64,000 nucleotides of DNA from positions 2,553,163-2,617,162 of the forward strand of contig OY811972.1 in assembly GCA_963681505.1 (NCBI GenBank). The letters run 5' to 3'. The position numbers and the translations under genes were made by a program. Below, piece by piece: positions 57,386 through 64,000 of this stretch (its first letter is position 1; each line of letters opens with the position of its first letter). The DNA is from Eunapius fragilis (taxonomy: Eukaryota > Porifera > Demospongiae > Spongillida > Spongillidae). The notes under the pieces were generated by a model. That model did no database searches, was not told where the DNA came from, and saw nothing but the letters and a program-made list of their open reading frames with translations.

Positions 57386-57671
57386 TCCTAAAGGTCGATC
57401 TTAAGTCGAAAAGTGGGAGGGGTAGAAGGCATATACATTGTTTCACGTGATGTTAATTCGTAACAGCGTCTGGGCACGAGGATCACTACATGTATTCACT
57501 AACTTACAGCGTTTGACTGATACTATATTTAGAATTGCATTCGTGACTTTGCAATATTCTTGCCAAGTGACGTAATGCATGGTTAAAAAGAATCCTCCTC
57601 ATCCCCCAATCCCCCTCATCCCTCATCCCTGAATCAATCCCCCACCCTCACCCCCCATTCAGTACTCCACA
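57386..57671. other. Promoter region of the ROCO gene and 3' flank of the methyltransferase gene
   Basis: Only 286 bases separate the methyltransferase stop (57672) from the ROCO start (57385), both on minus. No canonical TATA box or AATAAA recognised; C-rich at 57601-57660. Confidence 0.4.
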
Positions 57672-58472
57672 TTATTCAATGTTCTTTTTAGCAACCACCA
57701 TCACAATGTTGTCTTTATAGTTGACCGTTGCTTCATTATCCTCCACATACGGGAAGACGTGCACTATCGTAAACCCCTCGGCTTTGACAGCATCGATGAT
57801 GCTCGGCATCTTCAGGCTGAGCTCCTTGTCGTACACCACGTCGCCCACGCGATAGCACGTGCTGCACTTGGCGTCTTCCGTTTCGTAACTCATTTCGACG
57901 TGCAGGTGACCTCCAGCCTTCACGAGGCCCGACAACTTCCTAACGGCCTCTCCGAAGGACCCTTCAGACGTGCACACGCAATCCAATACCCCCGTGCAGA
58001 CGACATAGTCGTACGGGCCAACGTACTCCGGGGGAAGAACACGCTCCGCAGTAATGTCGCAATGCACCACAGCCTTCACCACTTCCCTCATGCGTCTCTC
58101 TCTCGCCTCTACAGTTTCTCCGCAGTTTTCGAGTTCCAAGCAGTGGCTCACGTGCCTTCGCCAGGAGAACGCGGAGGGGTCACCTCCAAGCCACCGCTCT
58201 ACTTCGGCCACGTTGCTCCGCGCGTAGTCCGAGTGCACGTATTCCCTGGCCTTCTGCGCAGCGTACAGGAGGGGAAGCAGGTCTGGGCCCCCTCCGAAGT
58301 TCAGCACAGATAATGTGTTGTCCGGAAATTGCGAGAGTATACGGACCCACTCTCCGAGGGAGGGGCTGACGGCTGATAGTCCAAAATACCTCTCAAGGTA
58401 ATACCTTGGGTCAAACTGGTTGTAATAACCATCTTCCTCGCCTTTCAAACGAGCTCCTTGCTGCACAGCCAT
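57672..58472 (-). CDS. NNMT/PNMT/TEMT-family N-methyltransferase
   Basis: Intronless, 266 residues from MAVQQGARLKGE. It has the family's opening YYNQFDPRYYLERYFG, the SAM-binding loop in VLNFGGGPDLLPLLYA (usual form D.G.GP), SDYARSNVAEVERWLGGDPSAFSWRRHV (the SDY..N..E..WL..... AFDW signature), an acidic CDIT strand, and YDYVVCTGVLDCVC for the post-II loop. This family transfers a methyl group from S-adenosylmethionine to amine nitrogens (nicotinamide, phenylethanolamine, indolethylamine). The substrate here cannot be read from the sequence. Length matches vertebrate NNMT (264) closely. The usual aspartate of motif I is replaced by asparagine-phenylalanine, which is unusual but retains the glycines. 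Confidence 0.9.
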   Translation of the reverse strand: MAVQQGARLKGEEDGYYNQFDPRYYLERYFGLSAVSPSLGEWVRILSQFPDNTLSVLNFGGGPDLLPLLYAAQKAREYVHSDYARSNVAEVERWLGGDPSAFSWRRHVSHCLELENCGETVEARERRMREVVKAVVHCDITAERVLPPEYVGPYDYVVCTGVLDCVCTSEGSFGEAVRKLSGLVKAGGHLHVEMSYETEDAKCSTCYRVGDVVYDKELSLKMPSIIDAVKAEGFTIVHVFPYVEDNEATVNYKDNIVMVVAKKNIE

Positions 58473-58755
58473 CGTCCTTGGCGCAAGCAGTTGAAGAAGT
58501 GTGTGGCTCGCGTCCAATTTACGGCTTCCTAGCAACAAGCTTTGTACCAGAACTTACTATATTATCTTTGTACAGAGACAATAAAAGAACCAAGTTCAAC
58601 TTCTCAAATGGTACTCTTGTAAAGTCATTGCACTGCCTCTATTACAATATGGGGTTGAGGCATAATCCGCCGCGAAAAGGAACCTGGAAGGAGCATGCAT
58701 CAAAGTTGACGCGTACAATTAAAATTTACGCGTAATTGGAAATTCAGGCCACTGC

Positions 58756-60385
58756 GGGGGGGGGGGGGGGGGGGGCTCGGAATAGTGGAAAGTAACACCT
58801 CGCAGCAGTGGAAAATTGCAGACATTCAGCTTACTTTGTGACCGCTAATTGCATTTGGGGTGAAGCGTTAAAGCCACGATAAATGAAATTAAATGTTTAT
58901 CGTGGCTTTGCTGTTACGCAATGTTTCGTAATCCGCCCCTTTTTCTAAAATTTCATTTCCTACTCCGCGCCACACCTACCGGTACATAACTTGTTGTTTT
59001 TAATGAAACGCGCGTCAACATGCTCGTGTAAAATAACGCAATCGCCCTGCAGTTATACATTTTTAATAATGCGATTCCACACATCAAGACGCAATCCAGT
59101 GTACTTCTAACATCACTACGCGTACGCTAAAACGGCACGCTAAGAGCTTAAACTTGCTTGGTTAGAGCTCTGCAGCATTACATGTCGAAAATGGGACATC
59201 ACAAACTGCCTAATATTTAGGACAGCTTTGCCAAACCATTCCTACACAGAACACAGAGCAATCACTGCATGGCTAATTGAGGCAGATGGACATTGCTGAC
59301 AAATATCTGTGGAGTACGATACGTTAGGCTGGCAGCCAGCCTAACGTATTGTACTCCACAGATATTTGTCAGCAATAGGAATGGTTTGGCAAAGCTGTCC
59401 TATAAATATTAGGCAGTTTGTGATGTCCCATTTTCGACATGTAATGCATGCTGCAGCTAACCAAGCAAGTTTAGGCTCTTAGCGTGCCGTTTTAGCGTAC
59501 GCGTAGTGGTGTTAGAAGTGCACTGGATTGCGTCTTGATGTGTGGAATCGCATTATTAAAAATGCATAACTGCAGTAGGCCTGTCACACAAAAATTCTCA
59601 AAAATTCCGACCGTAATATGCAAAAAATGCTCTGTAAAATTTCCAAATTCCACAAAAAAATGCCGGTTATCATTTTAACCGTCACGATAGTTTAATTTGG
59701 TCCAACGCACAAAGAAGCGGCGGAAGAAGAGGAAAGGCCAGGCACACAAATTGGAAGTGGAGAAGACGCAACAACTAAGTACGACGGTTCGAGTGCAACA
59801 CCCGTACGCTGCTGGATTGCAAAAGACGACAACAAAGCAGCCACGTTAGCGATGCCTGCTGCTACAGTGACCTTGGGTCTGGCCGTCTTCGATTATCTTT
59901 TTCTGGCCAATTAGGACGATGGGACCGCGTTGATCGCCATATTAGTGAAGAACCGTATATTTCTGCATACCGTTAGTTTTTGTGGTTTACTGACCCGTTG
60001 TCGGTAGTATGCGATATATAATTGGCATTTTGTGAAATTAGAAACTGCCTAAAAATGCCGAAATTCCGGTGGAATTTTTTCGACAGGCCTAAACTGCAGG
60101 GCGATTGCGTTATTTTACACGAGCATGTTGACGCGCGTTTCATTAAAAAGAAGTTATGTACCGGTAGGTGTGACGCGGAGTAGGAAATGAAATTTTAGAA
60201 AAAGGGGCGGATTACGAAACATTGCATCAGGCAAAGCCACGATAAACATTGAATTTCATTTATCGTGGCTTTAACGCTTCACCCCAAATGCAATTAGCGG
60301 TCACAAAGTAAGCTATGAATGTCTGCAATTTTCCACTGTTGCGAGGTGTTACTTTCCACTATTCCGAGCCCCCCCCCCCCCCCCC
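58756..60385. mobile_element. Giant foldback element (arms ~580 bp), interrupted by a nested insertion
   Basis: The left arm from a G run at 58756-58775 (then CTCGGAATAGTGGAAAG) to the centre at 59334 (GGCTGGCAGCCAGCC) is matched by the right arm to the C run ending 60385. Within each arm is a smaller inverted repeat (AAAGCCACGATAAATG...). The left arm has about 50 extra bases near 59250-59295. The right arm is split by the 59576-60091 insertion. No protein-coding frame of note. Confidence 0.9.
59576..60091. mobile_element. hAT-like element nested in the giant foldback, with 8-bp TSD
   Basis: The ends TAGGCCTGTC and GACAGGCCTA are inverted. It is flanked on both sides by AACTGCAG, which occurs once at the matching place in the uninterrupted left arm. 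An 8-bp duplication is the hallmark of hAT insertion. It is 516 bp with no transposase frame. Confidence 0.88.
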
Positions 60386-61175
60386 TGCAGCTGTTACTCA
60401 ATGATGGAGTGCGTAAGAAAGAAGTTGTAGAGGACATAGGTGTCTCTTTGAGTATGAAATAATTTGAAAACTTGAAGAAAAAAATGCACTAGGTCCCTTT
60501 TCGCTGCCTCGATAGGCTACATATACCGCGTTTATAATACCGCGTAACGCTTGTGAAAACCCGGCATGCTTCATTACGATGGCTGCTACAGCTGCTGTTC
60601 CTTCTCAAAAGTGTACGTGTGGGAGTCTGAAATGAGAGAGAGAGAGAAACATGATATAATACAATGCATGCAATAATAATATGGTAGCTGATCTTGCATG
60701 TCAATTGATGGTGTCCTTGCTTATGATATGAAGCTAACTCTATCATGAAGCTTTAGCAAAAAAAAATAGCATTATTGAAGTGGAAAAACCACTAAGTGAA
60801 GTGACTGGATGGGTATAAGGGCGAGGTTGGCGTTTGCTATACTAAGAGCTATACTAAGAGCTATACTAAGGCGGAACCCTTATATACTCATTTTTACGCA
60901 CAATTGGATTTTGATACCGAGTTGTTGTGCCGTGTATTTATCAGCCTATTATATACTGGTCACTGTTACCAGCGCTGTGAGTTTTTACTTTTGAAAGGTG
61001 AAAGTGGCTACTAAGGTTAATCGTCACGTGACCTAGCTAAAAGGCACTCGCACAATAATAAAAACACAGTGACACCAAATATACAGCGAAGGTGGAAGTT
61101 TTGAAGCCCTAGCTGATTCCAGCAACATTCACTCGTTATCTAAACCGTGCTGGAATCATTCTGTCAACAAGCTGA
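60386..61175. other. Intergenic, no gene seen
   Basis: A short plus-strand frame at 60581 (MAATAAVPSQKC) could be a first exon but has no in-phase partner. Three copies of CTAAGAGCTATA lie at 60841-60870. Confidence 0.35.
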
Positions 61176-61370
61176 TCAGAAGTAGCCTTCCGCTTTGACA
61201 TCGGGTACAGAGGACCCTAGTTGGCCTACTCCGATATACGTATTCTTTTCTTCTTGAGAGCAAAAGGACACGTTTAGCTGCTTGAGATCTGAACCGATCC
61301 CGAGAGTGACGATCAGGTCCGCGCCGTTACAATTAACAGAGAGTGATCTCTGCAACTTCGGGCTGTGCAT
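61176..61370 (-). CDS. Possible small protein or terminal exon, 64 residues
   Basis: The minus-strand frame MHSPKLQRSLSVNCNGADLI through SFCSQEEKNTYIGVGQ to a stop has balanced, protein-like composition. No family recognised and no upstream exon located. It may equally be chance. Confidence 0.25.
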   Translation of the reverse strand: MHSPKLQRSLSVNCNGADLIVTLGIGSDLKQLNVSFCSQEEKNTYIGVGQLGSSVPDVKAEGYF

Positions 61371-61384
61371 GTACTTGTGTAGCG

Positions 61385-61392
61385 TATATAAA
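61385..61392 (+). promoter_or_regulatory. Candidate TATA box for the plus-strand ankyrin gene
   Basis: TATATAAA about 257 bases before the first recognised ankyrin exon. No start codon exon could be assigned between them. Confidence 0.3.
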
Positions 61393-61506
61393 TGCAAGAC
61401 TGATGCAAGCTATTAGCTTTTATACGCAAACTCCTCTTTTCTGTAAGCAAACGCAATCCCAGCAAAAATGAACACGTATATCAGTATCCAAAACTGTAAT
61501 CATTTT

Positions 61507-61582
61507 GCTGCTGACCTGTTCCATTTTGGTTCCGTATTTCGATTTATAAAAATACGGAACCAAAATGGAACAGGTCAGCAGC
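61507..61582. repeat. Perfect 33-bp stem hairpin
   Basis: The left arm 61507-61539 (GCTGCTGACCTGTTCCATTT...) is an exact reverse complement of 61550-61582, with a 10-base loop. Zero mismatches suggest recent formation or selection; it could be a pre-miRNA-like transcript or a foldback scar. Confidence 0.85.
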
Positions 61583-61649
61583 TTAGGGTCTCTGAGCGAT
61601 GTGTATAGAATGTTATTTGTCAATTTGATGCGCACGGGCTGCAACACAG

Positions 61650-62898
61650 CTGCTGTCTGCTGCAAGTGATGGAGACTTCGCAACCGTGAGGAGACTGCTG
61701 ACTACCCACGGTGTGTCGGTAGACGTAACGGATAAGGTGAGCCGTACCTTTTCAAGACGTGTACTTTGCCGTGTTGACAAATCTGGATCCATTAATACTC
61801 TTAGTTGGAATATAATGTGTGCGGTTTAGCGCGATGTCTAATTAAAACCACGCGACCCTACCGTAGCTTCGCTCCCGACGATCGGATTGTCTAACTTGTT
61901 GCGGCAATCGATCTAGAAGTCAAAACAGAGTAGTTTCGTTTTTGTTTCACGTCGTAGAACCGCGTGGTTGTAGAGAACGAAAAATACTGCCGTCCTCGTT
62001 CCCTTCCAAAAACAATGGGCGGGTCCTGCTTCTTCTTCTTGGGAACTCATAACTCGGGAAAGGAACACTTTTAACCAATATAAATTGCATCAATAGCTTT
62101 AGAATTTGCTGGAAGGCTCGCTTTTAGGCTTTGATACACAAAAGCCTGAAAGCCTATATACGGTCTTATCAATTCTAATTAAGCAAAAGTACCTATTTGG
62201 GTGTTAAAAAAAATTAAGGAAACAAGTAAATAAAAACATCCTCTCTGAGAAAGTTGGTGGGATATAGGTTTTGCAGGCAAATAGTATACTGGTGTAAAAA
62301 GCAAGGAAACAAGTTTTATCAGAAGGGAAAATGTAATAGTCCTATATTTAGCACAGAAACAGCATATGCCTTAGTCGAAGTGTGCTAAATATAGGACTAT
62401 TACATTTTCCCTTCTGATAAAACTTGTTTCCTTTTCCTCTTGCTTGAAACTTTGCTGCTTCTAATAGCAACATTTTAAATACAAAACATCTATGGCTGCA
62501 TGTGGGGATGTGTTTAACAAGCAAATTGGCTACAAAAAATCTCCCCCACCCCTTACCCCCTCCCCCCTCTCCCCCCTTCCTCTCCCCCCCTCCTCTGATG
62601 AAATCTTGTAGAATAGAGACACTTAACACTCTAGTATGGAAGTCGTTGGCTCATGTTAGATGATAAAGTTATTTATGACCATAACCTTTGCCTATGTTTA
62701 CTGAGATAGTCTAACAGCTAGACCCTAGTGTGCACTGTTTAGAATGTTCATGCTCTTCTGGGGACTATTTCTGTTATGATCACATTTGTATTGTAACAGA
62801 ATGGTTTGAGTCCATTGATGGCAGCAAGTATGAATGGACATGTTGAAGTGGTGAAATCACTCATAGAAGCAGGAGCTTATATCAATCACACTAACAAG
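61650..62898 (+). CDS. Partial ankyrin-repeat gene, two exons, continues beyond the window
   Basis: Exon 61650-61736 (29 codons: LLSAASDGDFATVRRLL... to VDVTDK, then GTGAGC). Exon 62800-62898 (33 codons: NGLSPLMAASMNGHVEVVKSL... to INHTNK, then GTTGGC). Acceptors are CAACACAG and TTGTAACAG; both exons are phase 0. The 29-then-33-codon layout is the same as in the ankyrin part of the SH2-ankyrin-ROCO gene on the opposite strand, so this may be a divergent paralogue. The first exon(s) and everything downstream of 62898 were not found. Confidence 0.7.
61800..62110. mobile_element. Diverged leader of the 19.6-kb transposon family
   Basis: Shares the order of blocks GGACAACGGAG-like, CTTCTTCTTCTTGGGAACTC, ATAACTCGGGAAAGG and TTTAGAATTTGCTGG with the leader at 19700-19970. 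No coding part. It lies in the intron of the plus-strand ankyrin gene. Confidence 0.45.
62221..62431. mobile_element. Foldback MITE, copy 5 (right outer arm truncated)
   Basis: The left end is AACAAGTAAATAAAAACATC. The inner arms GGGAAAATGTAATAGTCCTA and complement pair perfectly. The right side stops after AACTTGTTTCC, so the outer 80 or so bases are missing. Confidence 0.82.
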
Positions 62899-64000
62899 GT
62901 TGGCGCACACACTGTTATTGTACTCTAATAGATGCACACCCGTCATTGGCATAGTGCTACACATCTTTGTACATCTATGTCATAATATGATGTCATCTTA
63001 AGCATGCTATTGGGATGACTCCAAGCCTTTGCAATTTACCTTTTCAATACTGCATACGAACCCTGGGAAGATGATAAAGCATTAAAAATTCAACATGGCT
63101 CTTAAAGAGGCATTGAATTTGAATGAATTTGTCTCTTTCGTCTTTTAACCCCTCCCCTCTTCACCCCCAAAAACATGAGAAAACCAGAATGATTGCATCC
63201 CTGTGTGTATAGCTAGCTAACCCCTCCCTGTGTGTATAGCTACATGTACTACTTGCACATGCTGCTTTGATTGAGGCCTGGGGATGAGACAGTGCAATGG
63301 AGGTGAACGTCGGTAGACATAAACATTTGATGGTCCTTGAGGGGTGTGGGAGGGAGGGGCTGCTATATGGTAATTAATCTCACACATGTATATGTACACC
63401 AATAATCATCTCATTGTGAAAGTGTGAAGTGGTATATGACTCTAGAACATGTACCAGAGAAATTAGATACATGTATTATCTCCACTTTTGCCTTGTACCA
63501 TGAAGTACCACACGTACATGTAAGCTCCCCTCTGCCTCCATCAAAAGGCTGAGTGAGGCTAGGGGTCATGGTCACTTTTTTAGCTCAACGTTGTGATTAG
63601 CTAAGCAATTCATATAAGAGGTCCCAAGTTTCTTATCCTTCCACTGGCCCTTCTTGGTACATGTACATGTCCATGGAAGTTTTAATGTCCATTTTAAATA
63701 CTAAATATTCAAGGGTACTCTGACATGATTTTGACAAAAGGTATACTAAGAAGCAATAGGTCTGAAGTAGTACAAATTTGTAGTAATATACCATACATGC
63801 CACCCTCCCCCACCCCTCCATTGGAAAGAAAGACTGGTGTTTAAATGAGCACATCTCCATACCAGGACAATGCAACTCCATTATATGCATGTCCAGCAAT
63901 TTCGGACATCCATAGACGTCTGTACATTGAAAACTCATGTAAAATATTTGATTTTTTTCAAACATGAACGCAGTAGGATTATTTTTTAAAATATAAAAAA
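62899..64000. other. Presumed intron of the plus-strand ankyrin gene
   Basis: No further ankyrin exon recognised before the window ends. AT-rich with scattered TACATGTAC words. No RNA gene seen. Confidence 0.35.

Noticed and set aside
1..64000. tRNA, rRNA or snRNA genes
   Set aside because: Reading both strands I found no convincing A/B-box cloverleaf or rRNA core; a covariance-model search would be needed to exclude them.

Overview
This is eukaryotic, almost certainly metazoan, nuclear DNA, most likely from a sponge (demosponge). The support is multi-exon genes with GT-AG introns, TATA boxes and AATAAA signals, a beta-helix plus multi-pass membrane receptor of the polymorphic-membrane-protein-like type that is abundant in sponges, SH2/ankyrin/ROCO signalling modules, a lineage-specific tandem GPCR cluster, and heavy loading with minisatellites, foldback elements and MITEs. 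The sponge assignment is an inference; the animal assignment is firm.

Layout, left to right. 1-4.4 kb is repeat-derived (hAT-like MITE, foldback MITE, reverse-strand transposon fragment). 4.44-7.83 kb (+) is a secreted beta-helix/multi-TM receptor with one reading-frame break. 8.98-9.89 kb (+) is an intronless two-TM coiled-coil protein. 10.16-18.84 kb (-) is a ten-exon CCDC174 orthologue, with different minisatellites in most of its introns. 19.6-24.3 kb is transposons and minisatellites. 24.4-36.2 kb (+) is a five-exon gene for a very large proline-rich protein with a divergent HMG-box-like segment, again with minisatellite-filled introns. 36.9-45.7 kb (-) is a tandem triplication of class A-like GPCR genes (only the middle one intact), each followed on the + side by a copy of the 3' end of a ROCO gene. 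45.3-57.4 kb (-) is the ROCO gene itself: nine exons, joining in perfect phase into an SH2 - linker repeat - ankyrin - Roc - COR protein of 901 residues. 57.67-58.47 kb (-) is an NNMT/PNMT/INMT-family methyltransferase. 58.76-60.39 kb is a 1.6-kb palindrome interrupted by a hAT-like element with an 8-bp target duplication. 61.65 kb onward (+) carries two ankyrin exons of a gene that leaves the window.

The most notable item is the SH2-ankyrin-Roc-COR gene. I do not know this domain order as a described family: it resembles the front of SHARK kinases (SH2-ANK) joined to the GTPase half of DAPK/LRRK-type ROCO proteins, without a visible kinase domain. It would link phosphotyrosine recognition to a Roc GTPase. 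Next to it lies a local GPCR family that was duplicated together with the tail of this gene. A second theme is repeat biology: a foldback family whose copies differ in sequence but remain self-complementary, a nested giant palindrome, and a 2.9-kb higher-order minisatellite, built around a perfect 12-bp palindrome, in the intron that splits the Roc domain.
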